This document shows, piece after piece, positions 7,614-15,366 of a DNA stretch of 30,116 nt (position 1 is the stretch's first letter; the number at the start of each line of letters is the position of its first letter). The stretch is taken from contig DCBP01000110.1 of the NCBI GenBank assembly GCA_002314055.1, positions 1 through 30,116 of the forward strand. Direction: 5' to 3'. The notes under the pieces are model-generated. The model ran no database searches, was not told the origin of the DNA, and was given only the letters and a program-made list of their open reading frames with translations. Origin of the DNA: Prevotella sp. UBA1104. GTDB lineage: Bacteria; Bacteroidota; Bacteroidia; Bacteroidales; Bacteroidaceae. Both the position numbers and the translations under genes were made by a program.

Positions 7614-9812
7614 ATGGACAAAAATCTTGAAATAATAAACAAAACGCTGTTAGCCATAAAGCACAAGAATTTGCCTTCAGCGTTAGAATATATATTGCCT
7701 TATATCGATAAATATCCATTTGTATATAGTGCCGACGACATAAGAGAAATAAACGAAAACTTCAATATGATGGTCAACTTTTACGAGAAAGGCGTAAAAG
7801 ATCCTATGGCAAAGAAGATGTATTCGGATATGTTGAACAGACTGGGAAAATCTGTACGCAATATCCGCACCGACTATAAAAAGCGTAATGTTGAATTCTA
7901 CAAAGATGCGAGTTCACATGTCGACAAAAACATGCCAATGTCTGAGAAAGCAATAAGAATCGTATTGGAAAACTTTGTCTCTGACGAGGCAATGCTGCAA
8001 TTCCAACCTGAAGAAAAACGGAAAGAAGCGAGCTATGATTTATATTCAAAGCACTATTCCTTCATGCAGTCGCTTTTCTGCTATATTGTGGTTTCCGACC
8101 TATGGACTACAGATCAGGCAGAGGCGATGACAGATATTATATTGTCACCTACAATAGACTCTTCTGATGCACAGATGATTGTAAGTGCAATAATGCTGAG
8201 TACAATGAACAGCTTCGACATAAATAAATTCCATATTTTGACCGAAGTATACAAGAAAGCCCCAGATGAGGTCTTACGGCAGAAAGCACTCGTAGGCTGG
8301 GCTCTTAGCATGACTGACGAAGTTTTCTTCAATGAACAGTCAGCATATATCCACCCACTCTGTGATGATCCAGACACAGCTAAAGAAATCATAGATTTGC
8401 AAAAGCAAATTATTTACTGTATGAACGCTGACAAAGACAATGAAGTGATACAGCGCGACATTATACCTACAATAATGCGCAACTCAAACTTGGATGTAAA
8501 CCATTTTGGCATTACGGAAAAAGACGACAGTACTCTCCAGGATATTCTTGACCCCAATGCACAAGACCGCGCAATGGAAGAGAGTGAAGAGAAATTCAAG
8601 CAGATGATTGAAATGCAAAAGAATGGAGCTGACGTGTATTTCGGCGGCTTTTCAAAGATGAAAAGATTCCCGTTCTTTTATGTCTTGTCAAACTGGTTCT
8701 GCCCTTTCAATATCAATCACCCGGTATTGTATAAAGCCTACGATGACAAGAACCATCGTAAATTCTTGAGCAACTTACTTGCTGCTCCATTATTCTGCGA
8801 CAGCGACAAATACTCTTTCGCTATTGCCTTGGCATCTGTTATAAGCAAGTTGCCGAGCAATATGCGCGAAATGATGGGAAGTGACGAAATGTTCGGAAGA
8901 ATGCCAAGAGACAATTCTTCTTCAAGAAATGACATTCGACGCAAAGTGATACAAGACCTTTACCGCTTTTCGCGTCTCTATAGATGGAACGAGCAGATAT
9001 ACAATCCTTTTTCAGAAAGAAATTGTCTTTTCATCTCGCATCAGCTTCTGAATAATACACCAATAAGGAACAGCTATATGGATTTTGGATACTTCCTTTA
9101 TAAACGCTCTGCTAAATTGTTCGATAAATTTATTCCTAATTTATGCAGTCTGTCAAGCTGTGAGGCATATATACTTATTGGTATACATTACATGAAAAAC
9201 GGAAGATACGATTTAGCAAAAAACTATTTTAAGGAAGTTCTTAGACTTGAGCCTGACAATAAAAAAGCACAACTATGTTATGCAAAATCATGCTATAAAA
9301 GTGAAAACTTTAAAGAAGCATATAACTATTATTCCAAAAACTACAACGAACAAAAAGATAACAAGATGTTTTCTTTGGAATATGCTGTAACACTTATTGG
9401 AATAGGAAGATACGAAGAAGCATCAAATATCCTATTCAAGCTCGACTTCGACTATCCTGACGACCTTACAATAAAACGTGTACTTGCCTGGAACATGATG
9501 GAACAGAAGAAATTGGAACAAGCTGAGAAAGAATACGCCTTCATTCTCAACAGCAATAAAAATGTTCCAGCTGATTTCCTCAATGCCGGATATTGCCAAT
9601 GGTTCAAGGGGAACATTGAAAAGGCAACATCTTTGTTCTGCCGTTTCTGCAAAGCGACTGACACGAATCACGATAATACATATAAGCATACATCTTTTCT
9701 ACTCAGCGATGAATTTTTCAGAGACTCTAAGATCTTGAAGAAATACAAGATAAATGATTTTGACGAGACAATGGCATTGTCAATTACACACAGAAAATAT
9801 AAAAGAAACTGA
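7614..9812 (+). CDS. Tetratricopeptide-repeat protein
   Basis: 732 aa, with no signal peptide or membrane segment, so probably cytoplasmic. The N-terminal about 500 residues are helical and I recognise no family in them. Residues about 515-700 hold several TPR units, for example YMKNGRYDLAKNYFKEVLRL, then KSENFKEAYNYYSKNY, IGRYEEASNILFKLDFDYP and KLEQAEKEYAFIL. TPRs usually form a protein-binding scaffold. The gene lies 15 nt after the solute-binding lipoprotein and 1 nt before mazG, clearly inside one operon. Its partner is unknown. Confidence 0.8.
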   Translation: MDKNLEIINKTLLAIKHKNLPSALEYILPYIDKYPFVYSADDIREINENFNMMVNFYEKGVKDPMAKKMYSDMLNRLGKSVRNIRTDYKKRNVEFYKDASSHVDKNMPMSEKAIRIVLENFVSDEAMLQFQPEEKRKEASYDLYSKHYSFMQSLFCYIVVSDLWTTDQAEAMTDIILSPTIDSSDAQMIVSAIMLSTMNSFDINKFHILTEVYKKAPDEVLRQKALVGWALSMTDEVFFNEQSAYIHPLCDDPDTAKEIIDLQKQIIYCMNADKDNEVIQRDIIPTIMRNSNLDVNHFGITEKDDSTLQDILDPNAQDRAMEESEEKFKQMIEMQKNGADVYFGGFSKMKRFPFFYVLSNWFCPFNINHPVLYKAYDDKNHRKFLSNLLAAPLFCDSDKYSFAIALASVISKLPSNMREMMGSDEMFGRMPRDNSSSRNDIRRKVIQDLYRFSRLYRWNEQIYNPFSERNCLFISHQLLNNTPIRNSYMDFGYFLYKRSAKLFDKFIPNLCSLSSCEAYILIGIHYMKNGRYDLAKNYFKEVLRLEPDNKKAQLCYAKSCYKSENFKEAYNYYSKNYNEQKDNKMFSLEYAVTLIGIGRYEEASNILFKLDFDYPDDLTIKRVLAWNMMEQKKLEQAEKEYAFILNSNKNVPADFLNAGYCQWFKGNIEKATSLFCRFCKATDTNHDNTYKHTSFLLSDEFFRDSKILKKYKINDFDETMALSITHRKYKRN

Positions 9813-9813
9813 T

Positions 9814-10683
9814 ATGCATACAAGAGAAGAAAAACTAAAAGCATTTGGGAGATTTCTTGATGTTCTGGATGTTTTAAGGGAGAAATGCCCGTGGGACCGT
9901 AAGCAAACAAACCAAAGCCTACGAGCAAATACTATTGAGGAGGTGTTTGAACTTAGTGACGCTCTTGGAAAAGAGGACACGCCAAACATCTGCAAAGAGT
10001 TGGGCGATGTGCTGTTGCACGTTTGCTTCTATTCAAAAATTGGCGAAGAAAACAAACAGTTTGATGTAGCTGACGTATGCAACAAACTGACAGACAAACT
10101 TATCTTCCGCCATCCTCACGTTTACCATCCGTCGCAGGTCGGAGCCGAGGAACCGAAACCATTGCCTTATGGCGAAGACTTTGCCCACGACGAAATGCAG
10201 GATGCTGACACTGCACAAAAGGTTATCGAAAACTGGGAACAGATTAAACTGAAAGAAAAAGACGGCAACAAACGTGTCCTCTCTGGAGTTCCAGAAGCTT
10301 TGCCTTCTCTCATCAAAGCGTACCGTATTCAGGACAAGGCAAGAAACGTTGGCTTCGACTGGGAAGATAAAGGTGATGTATGGAAGAAAGTAAGGGAAGA
10401 ACTTGATGAACTGGAGACTGAACTACGCAAGGAAGACAAGGAACGTTCTACTGAAGAACTCGGCGACTTTATCTTCAGTGTAATCAATGCTGCACGTCTT
10501 TACAAGATTAATCCTGACGATGCCTTGGAAAAGACAAACCGCAAGTTCATAAACAGATTCAACTATATCGAGGAACACTCTATCCGACAAGGTAAGCCAC
10601 TGACGGAGATGACTCTTGAAGATATGGACAAGCTGTGGAACGAAGCAAAGGAACAAGAAAAAACAAATAATAAAACGAACTGA
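9814..10683 (+). CDS. mazG: Nucleoside triphosphate pyrophosphohydrolase MazG
   Basis: 289 aa from the ATG at 9814, which starts 1 nt after the preceding stop. An upstream in-frame ATG at 9754 would overlap that gene by about 60 nt and add unrelated residues. MazG hydrolyses (d)NTPs to monophosphates and pyrophosphate and helps clear aberrant nucleotides. Two MazG folds are seen. The N-terminal one carries the metal-binding E42-E43-x-x-E46 and E62-x-x-D65 pattern with CPWDRKQTNQSLRANT just before it. The C-terminal one has REELDELETEL and EELGDFIFSVINAARL. Length is close to the E. coli enzyme (about 263 aa). Confidence 0.95.
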   Translation: MHTREEKLKAFGRFLDVLDVLREKCPWDRKQTNQSLRANTIEEVFELSDALGKEDTPNICKELGDVLLHVCFYSKIGEENKQFDVADVCNKLTDKLIFRHPHVYHPSQVGAEEPKPLPYGEDFAHDEMQDADTAQKVIENWEQIKLKEKDGNKRVLSGVPEALPSLIKAYRIQDKARNVGFDWEDKGDVWKKVREELDELETELRKEDKERSTEELGDFIFSVINAARLYKINPDDALEKTNRKFINRFNYIEEHSIRQGKPLTEMTLEDMDKLWNEAKEQEKTNNKTN

Positions 10684-10686
10684 GAT

Positions 10687-11250
10687 ATGAGACGAGTATT
10701 TTATTTCATCGCTGCCATTGCAATTGCCATCATGGCAGTGAGTTGTGGAGACAAGAAGAAAGGCTCTAATGAGAAAATAGAGAGCATCAAAGAAAATTCT
10801 CCAGCTGACACTACTATCTACGGTAGATGTGGCGACGGAACTTCGATGAACTCTCTTCAGTTGATAACCGACAAGGGGGACACTATCGAATTCACTATGC
10901 AAGGAGTTGACACATGCAGCAACGTGCAGGGCGGTCTGCTCGCCGGTGACCGACTTGCCGTAATTGGATGTAAGACTGCCGACGGGGAGATGTTTGCACA
11001 AACGGTACTTAACATCACGTCGCTAATGGGGAAATGGACAAGTATCGACCGCTCGTTCACTATAGAGGAAGGCGGTGTCGTTGAAGGCGACAACCAAGAG
11101 AAAAACACTTATCTTGACTGGAAAATCCTTAACGGGAAACTTATACTTTCGTCTGATACATTCAGCGTTTATTCTCTCGGACCAGACTCGCTTCTTCTTG
11201 AGAATGCTAACGGCATTTATGCTTATAAACGAGTGATGAAACAACAGTAA
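10687..11250 (+). CDS. Lipocalin-like lipoprotein, function unknown
   Basis: 187 aa. The signal peptide ends in the lipobox A-V-S-C with lipidation expected at Cys20, followed by a charged Asp-Lys-rich stretch. The mature part is beta-rich. Its C-terminal half (MGKWTSIDRSFTIEEGG, then KILNGKLILSSDTFSVYSL and ENANGIYAYKR) resembles lipocalin-like domains common in Bacteroidales lipoproteins. It lies 3 nt after mazG and its stop overlaps the rnz start by 1 nt (TAATG), so translation of the two is probably coupled. No catalytic motif is visible and the ligand is unknown. Confidence 0.7.
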   Translation: MRRVFYFIAAIAIAIMAVSCGDKKKGSNEKIESIKENSPADTTIYGRCGDGTSMNSLQLITDKGDTIEFTMQGVDTCSNVQGGLLAGDRLAVIGCKTADGEMFAQTVLNITSLMGKWTSIDRSFTIEEGGVVEGDNQEKNTYLDWKILNGKLILSSDTFSVYSLGPDSLLLENANGIYAYKRVMKQQ

Positions 11251-12179
11251 TGGCAAGATTTCAGATTCATATATTAGGTTGTGGCAGTGCGCTACCTAAC
11301 CTTAAACACAATACCTCGTCACAGGTCATCGACATACACGATAAGATGTTTATGGTCGACTGTGGCGAGGGTACTCAACTGCAATTGCGAAAAAGCAGAA
11401 TCCACTTCAGCAAGATTAATGCAATTTTTATCTCTCATCTACACGGCGACCATTGCTTCGGACTGATGGGAATGATTTCCACTTTTGGGCTCCTTGGACG
11501 CACTGCCCCACTCCATATCTATGCGCCAAAGGATATGGAAGAACTGTTTGAACTGCAGAAACGAATGTTTTGCTCAACTTTTGAGTATGAACTTGTTTTT
11601 CATCCAATTGACACTACTAAAAACGCTGTGGTTTACGAAGACAAGAGTCTTATGGTAGAGACTGTTCCTCTGAACCACAGACTGCCTTGTTGTGGATATT
11701 TATTCCGCGAAAAGCCCGGACTACCACATATTAACCGTGAGATGTGCGACTTCTATGGCGTGCCACAGAGCCAATACAACAACATCAAGAATGGTGCCAG
11801 CTGGCACGATGCCGACGGAAACACAGTGGAAAACAATCGTCTCGTAGTACCGCCAGCCCCCCCATTGTCTTATGCATATTGCTCAGACACGAGATACATG
11901 CCAAATCTGCATAAAGTGATCGAAGGGGTAGACATACTATACCACGAGTCTACTTATACGGATGCTGACGAAAAAAATGCCAAAAAGTATTTTCACTCCA
12001 CAGCCCGTCAAGCTGCTACCGTGGCAAGAGATGCGAAGGTAAAAAAGCTTTTTCTGGGGCATTACTCATCAAAATACGGCGATGAGTCAGTTATACTAAA
12101 CGAAGCAAGAAGTGTATTCAAAAACTCATTCCTTACAAACGAAATGGACATTATCGAAGCAACGAAACTACTTCCGTAG
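11250..12179 (+). CDS. rnz: Ribonuclease Z
   Basis: 309 aa, the short (bacterial) form. It is a zinc-dependent metallo-beta-lactamase-fold endonuclease that removes tRNA 3' trailers. The zinc motif is H63-x-H65-x-D67-H68 in SHLHGDHCFG, with further metal ligands in later HRLPCCGY, CSDTRY, HESTY and LGHYSSKYGD segments; the last contains the family's C-terminal His motif. It is the last gene of the five-gene operon. The tRNA genes at 22885-23038 code no CCA, consistent with a need for RNase Z. Its 3' end overlaps the convergent MFS gene by 12 nt. Confidence 0.95.
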   Translation: MARFQIHILGCGSALPNLKHNTSSQVIDIHDKMFMVDCGEGTQLQLRKSRIHFSKINAIFISHLHGDHCFGLMGMISTFGLLGRTAPLHIYAPKDMEELFELQKRMFCSTFEYELVFHPIDTTKNAVVYEDKSLMVETVPLNHRLPCCGYLFREKPGLPHINREMCDFYGVPQSQYNNIKNGASWHDADGNTVENNRLVVPPAPPLSYAYCSDTRYMPNLHKVIEGVDILYHESTYTDADEKNAKKYFHSTARQAATVARDAKVKKLFLGHYSSKYGDESVILNEARSVFKNSFLTNEMDIIEATKLLP

Positions 12180-13370
12180 GTTTGACTTTAGCCATACTGC
12201 CGACATATATATATACGACAAGACTGCCAAGCCTAAACATACAAGACAAGGCAAGAAAGAATAGTCGCCAACTTTATAAGTGCTAATAAACGATATGGAA
12301 CATCCTGCAGCAATACCGAATTCAAAAGACAAAATATAGGTGCTCTGGGATGTTCCGCGCTGACAATGATCTCCAACGTTTATAAAAAGGACCTGCAACG
12401 CTGACGATAAAGCCGCAATGCCATATCCCGTCAAGATAAAACCGACATAATGACAAGCTGGCGACATGCTGCTGTATGACGACAAGCAGAATATTCCGCA
12501 AGCCAAAATCAACAAGGAAATATATACGAAGACATGATGTGATTTTGCATTCGGCATAATAGAACGTATTCCGAATGCGACAAGAAAGCCAAGGAAAAGC
12601 GACAAGAATAATAAAGCGTCATTACAACACACAAGTGTTATTCCCATTACCATGGCTATTGCTACTGTCATGAAAATCAAAGGATAACTCAACGGATTGA
12701 AAAATCTGTCAAGACAGAACAAATGCACGGTATCGTCGGGCGCCTTAAAAGGAAACTGCACACTCGACAGTATACCAACAGATATAACTGCAACTAATGC
12801 AGAATAATACATAGAATTAACGATGCCAGTTTCTTTATACATCACGAAGCCCAACAGTGGACCAACAACGACCGCAAATCTGTAGAACCACAAAGATACG
12901 ACATTAGCCCGTGTACGGTTTGAAGACTCACAGCAGTCTACTATAAGCGTACTGTTGAGTATCAAAAATGCGAGTCCGAAAAATGCACCGGCAATGAACC
13001 TTAGTGCAAAAACAATACACGCAGCTTCTTTTTGAGTGAAACGATGGGGCAACTCCTGAGAATAATATGCCAAAGCCACCGATGACAATGCAAGCAAGAG
13101 CATCGAAATGATACAGACCTTATTACGTCTGTATTTTTGTATAAGAAAAGAACAAAATCCGCCTAAAGAAAATGTACCGATGCCGAAAGCCAATAGTCCC
13201 AAGGCTCCCTGGCATCGGTCAAGAAGTAAAATATCATTTGTCCACAGCAACAATATCGGCAACATCATATATGCAGACACGGCGAACAGGAAATTCGCCA
13301 CACAGAGTTTCTTGAAATCCTTATGGTGCAAATCTATATGCCGCTTTAAATCATCAATCTGTGAACTCAT
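12168..13370 (-). CDS. Major facilitator superfamily transporter
   Basis: 400 aa, inner membrane protein with about 12 hydrophobic segments and a charged loop near the centre, the size and pattern of an MFS carrier. A short hydrophilic N-terminus precedes the first helix (LCVANFLFAVSAYMMLPILL), and an MFS-like motif (GALGLLAFGIGTFSLGGFCS) follows helix 2. The substrate cannot be deduced. It begins 11 nt after panB on the same strand and is probably co-transcribed with it, which does not by itself suggest pantothenate as substrate. Its last 12 nt overlap the 3' end of rnz. Confidence 0.85.
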   Translation of the reverse strand: MSSQIDDLKRHIDLHHKDFKKLCVANFLFAVSAYMMLPILLLWTNDILLLDRCQGALGLLAFGIGTFSLGGFCSFLIQKYRRNKVCIISMLLLALSSVALAYYSQELPHRFTQKEAACIVFALRFIAGAFFGLAFLILNSTLIVDCCESSNRTRANVVSLWFYRFAVVVGPLLGFVMYKETGIVNSMYYSALVAVISVGILSSVQFPFKAPDDTVHLFCLDRFFNPLSYPLIFMTVAIAMVMGITLVCCNDALLFLSLFLGFLVAFGIRSIMPNAKSHHVFVYISLLILACGIFCLSSYSSMSPACHYVGFILTGYGIAALSSALQVLFINVGDHCQRGTSQSTYILSFEFGIAAGCSISFISTYKVGDYSFLPCLVCLGLAVLSYIYMSAVWLKSNLRK

Positions 13371-13381
13371 AAGCCATTTAT

Positions 13382-14203
13382 TTAATAAGATTCATTCTCG
13401 TTAGGGAAATCTGAATTCTTGACATCAGTAATGTAATTTCCTATAGCATCCGTCATCACGGTGTTTAAATCTGCATAACGGCGCAAGAATCGCGGACTGA
13501 AGCCCTTTGTCTTTCCGAGCATGTCGTCGACAACAAGGATTTGACCGTCGGTTCCGTTACCGGCACCGATTCCAATCGTCGGAACATTTATCTCACGACT
13601 AACCTCCGCTGCCAATTTTGCCGGAACCTTCTCTAAGACAACAGAGAAGCAACCAGTCTCCGCCAATAGTTTTGCGTCGCTAATAAGTTTCTCAGCCTCA
13701 GCGTTCTCCTTTGCACGAACGGCATAAGTTCCGAATTTATTTATACTCTGAGGAGTAAGTCCAAGATGTCCCATTACTGGAATTCCAGCATCCAAGATAC
13801 CCTTAACGGTATCGATTATCTCGATACCTCCTTCAAGTTTCAAGGCGTCACATCCACTATCCTTCATGATTTTAATGGCATTCTTCACACCCTCCTTACG
13901 GTCCACCTGATAACTGCCAAATGGCATATCACATACAACAAGAGCTCTATTTACAGCTCTTACTACAGATTTTGCATGATAAATCATTTGGTCTATGGTG
14001 ATAGGAAGCGTAGTTCCGTTTCCTGCCATTACATTTGATGCCGAGTCTCCGACAAGAATACCGTCAATTCCTGCAGCATCTACTATTCCTGCCGTTGTAA
14101 AATCATACGATGTTAGCATTGAGATTTTCTCTCCGCGCTGTTTCATCTCCACAAAACGGTGTGTGGTGACTTTCCGATTGTCTGTTACTAAATAACCTGA
14201 CAT
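13382..14203 (-). CDS. panB: 3-methyl-2-oxobutanoate hydroxymethyltransferase
   Basis: 273 aa, normal length. It is the first committed enzyme of pantothenate (coenzyme A) synthesis and transfers a hydroxymethyl group from methylenetetrahydrofolate to alpha-ketoisovalerate to give ketopantoate. Conserved features include TSYDFTTAGIVDAAGIDGIL, the Mg2+-binding D53 in VGDSASNV, D92 in CDMPFGSYQ, and a catalytic Glu in VVLEKVPAKLA. PanC and PanD are not in the window. The gene has a -7 box at 14243-14250 in the 54-nt gap after the HAD gene and leads into the MFS gene 11 nt away. Confidence 0.97.
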   Translation of the reverse strand: MSGYLVTDNRKVTTHRFVEMKQRGEKISMLTSYDFTTAGIVDAAGIDGILVGDSASNVMAGNGTTLPITIDQMIYHAKSVVRAVNRALVVCDMPFGSYQVDRKEGVKNAIKIMKDSGCDALKLEGGIEIIDTVKGILDAGIPVMGHLGLTPQSINKFGTYAVRAKENAEAEKLISDAKLLAETGCFSVVLEKVPAKLAAEVSREINVPTIGIGAGNGTDGQILVVDDMLGKTKGFSPRFLRRYADLNTVMTDAIGNYITDVKNSDFPNENESY

Positions 14204-14242
14204 TTTTCTATTCTTTTATCTTTTGTTTTGTTTAACAATATG

Positions 14243-14250
14243 CAAATGTA
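14243..14250 (-). promoter_or_regulatory. -7 box upstream of panB
   Basis: Minus-strand TACATTTG is an exact TAnnTTTG match about 40 nt before the panB start. No clear -33 TTTG lies at the right distance; that position falls in the 3' end of the HAD gene. No terminator separates the two genes, so panB could also be read through from upstream. Confidence 0.5.
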
Positions 14251-14257
14251 AGTATTT

Positions 14258-14914
14258 TTATTCTCTTAAAGATACATTTCTGCAAATTTCTTTATATGTA
14301 ATGCCTTTATAGTTTCCGATAACCATATCTGAATATGGTTTAATTGCATCGGCATCATTAGTCGTTGAAAGTCCGACGACAAACATATCCGCTGCTCTGC
14401 CAGACTTCAGCCCATTGAAGCTGTCTTCAAACACGACACACTGTTCCTTGGTAAGTCCAAGTCGAACAGCAGCCTTTTGATAGCAATCGGGAGAGGGCTT
14501 ACTCTCGGCAAAATCCTCTGCTGTCAAAATTGCATCAAAAAGACTCTTAAACTCCTCATGCTTTGAATATACATTCTGCATTTTCTCCTTGTTTGAACTT
14601 GTTACCACGGCTGTACGAACACCGTTACGGCGTATATCGTCAACAAATCTTTCAAAACCTTCAACATAAATGAACTTCATGTTTTCTTCAAATTCATTAA
14701 GCTCTAATGTTATCTTGTCTTGCTGCTCCTTTTCAGGAAAATACTTTTCATATATTTCAACAAGGGTCATCCCCTTAATAAGCTGCTCCATTCCTGGATG
14801 TTCCGGATAATAGCGACGGAACTGGCTCCCCCAAAACACAGTATACTGCGGCTCCGTATCAAAAACCACTCCATCCAAGTCAAACAGCGCTGCATTAAAT
14901 GTTCTTTTGTCCAT
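14258..14914 (-). CDS. HAD-superfamily hydrolase, beta-phosphoglucomutase-like
   Basis: 218 aa. All HAD motifs are visible: the nucleophile/acid pair D12-L-D14-G15 (ALFDLDGVVFDTEP), motif II VVTSSNKEK, a motif III Lys in ESKPSPDCYQKA and motif IV VFEDSFNGLKSG. The alpha-helical cap between motifs I and II is of the subclass C1 type seen in phosphoglycolate phosphatases, 2-deoxyglucose-6-phosphatases and beta-phosphoglucomutases. It is a cytoplasmic enzyme acting on a small phosphorylated metabolite; the substrate cannot be assigned. It has its own promoter (14932-14962) and lies 54 nt upstream of panB. Confidence 0.88.
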   Translation of the reverse strand: MDKRTFNAALFDLDGVVFDTEPQYTVFWGSQFRRYYPEHPGMEQLIKGMTLVEIYEKYFPEKEQQDKITLELNEFEENMKFIYVEGFERFVDDIRRNGVRTAVVTSSNKEKMQNVYSKHEEFKSLFDAILTAEDFAESKPSPDCYQKAAVRLGLTKEQCVVFEDSFNGLKSGRAADMFVVGLSTTNDADAIKPYSDMVIGNYKGITYKEICRNVSLRE

Positions 14915-14931
14915 AACAAAAATTTTTCGTG

Positions 14932-14962
14932 CAAAGTTAATGCAAATACATATCCTAACAAA
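14932..14962 (-). promoter_or_regulatory. Promoter of the HAD hydrolase gene
   Basis: On the minus strand TTTG (14959-14962), then 19 nt, then TAACTTTG (14932-14939), a full consensus match. The start point would lie near 14926, about 12 nt from the ATG. Confidence 0.65.
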
Positions 14963-15058
14963 ATTATATGCTCATGTTTTTACTTTGGCTTATACAAATA
15001 ACAATGTTTCTTATATAGCCAATGTTTAATTAGGCATACATGAAAGTAAACTAAAGTG

Positions 15059-15130
15059 GCATCTTTTGTGCAGTATATCTGCACCTTTGATGCAAGTATA
15101 CTGCACAAAAGATGCAAGTATACTGCACGC
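15059..15130. repeat. Array of about 22-bp palindromic units
   Basis: A perfect 19-bp inverted repeat links 15059-15077 and 15097-15115 (key sequence TATACTGCACAAAAGATGC), with a further TGCA/TGCA pairing inside the 19-nt spacer. The right arm is partly repeated directly: the 18-mer GATGCAAGTATACTGCAC occurs at 15089-15106 and 15111-15128, a period of 22 bp. Each unit contains two TGCA tetramers around a TATA-rich centre. No gene overlaps it. It could be a REP-like element, a set of operator sites or a hairpin in RNA. Confidence 0.8.
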
Positions 15131-15170
15131 TACAAGTAATTTTAATTCATTTAAATAAAAAGAGTAACTG

Positions 15171-15204
15171 CTCCGCCCCAGAGGGGAAGGCGTGAGAGGG
15201 GAAG
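15171..15204. repeat. Short G-rich direct repeat and mini-hairpin
   Basis: GAGGGGAAG occurs twice (15181-15189 and 15196-15204). CCCC (15176-15179) can pair with GGGG (15183-15186) around AGA. This is an unusually G/C-rich island in an A/T-rich gap between the palindromic array and the promoter repeat. No function is evident. Confidence 0.5.
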
Positions 15205-15210
15205 ATATAA

Positions 15211-15340
15211 ATAAGAAAAGAATGAATTAATTTCGTTATTCTCTCGATTTGCATTATCTTTGCATAAGATAAGCTGCATCTCGGGATAAGAAATGAATAA
15301 ATTCATTTCGTTCTCCTCTCGATTTGCATTATCTTTGTAG
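15211..15340 (+). repeat. Promoter-bearing dispersed repeat, copy 1 (two tandem 75-bp units)
   Basis: Two units begin at 15211 and 15286 with an exact 75-bp period. Each runs ATAAG, an A/T palindrome, TTTCGTT, CTCTCGATTTGCATTATC, TTTG. Unit 1 then continues with AAGATAAGCTGCATCTC. Unit 2 has perfect 9-bp arms GAAATGAAT (15290-15298) and ATTCATTTC (15301-15309). Each unit ends in a full -7 box TATCTTTG (15255-15262 and 15330-15337) with TTTC 20 nt upstream. The segment 15244-15337 reappears at 29969-30063 in reverse orientation with one substitution and one inserted base. Confidence 0.9.
15306..15337 (+). promoter_or_regulatory. rsmG operon promoter inside the dispersed repeat
   Basis: TTTC (15306-15309), a 20-nt spacer, then TATCTTTG (15330-15337). 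The -33 element is the right arm of the 9-bp palindrome, so a protein bound to the palindrome would compete with sigma factor. The rsmG ATG lies 29 nt beyond the -7 box. Confidence 0.65.
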
Positions 15341-15366
15341 GCAAATACTGAAATAAAAAAATTTAT

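Noticed and set aside
9754..9813. Upstream start for mazG
   Set aside because: Would overlap the TPR gene by 59 nt and add residues unrelated to MazG; ATG at 9814 begins 1 nt after the preceding stop.
10423..11001. 192-aa minus-strand frame across mazG and the lipoprotein gene
   Set aside because: Spans two genes whose spacing and motifs are convincing; Val/Phe/Ser-rich shadow composition.
15059..15130. CRISPR-like array
   Set aside because: The units are palindromic with no unique spacers between them, only about three are present, and no cas genes are nearby.
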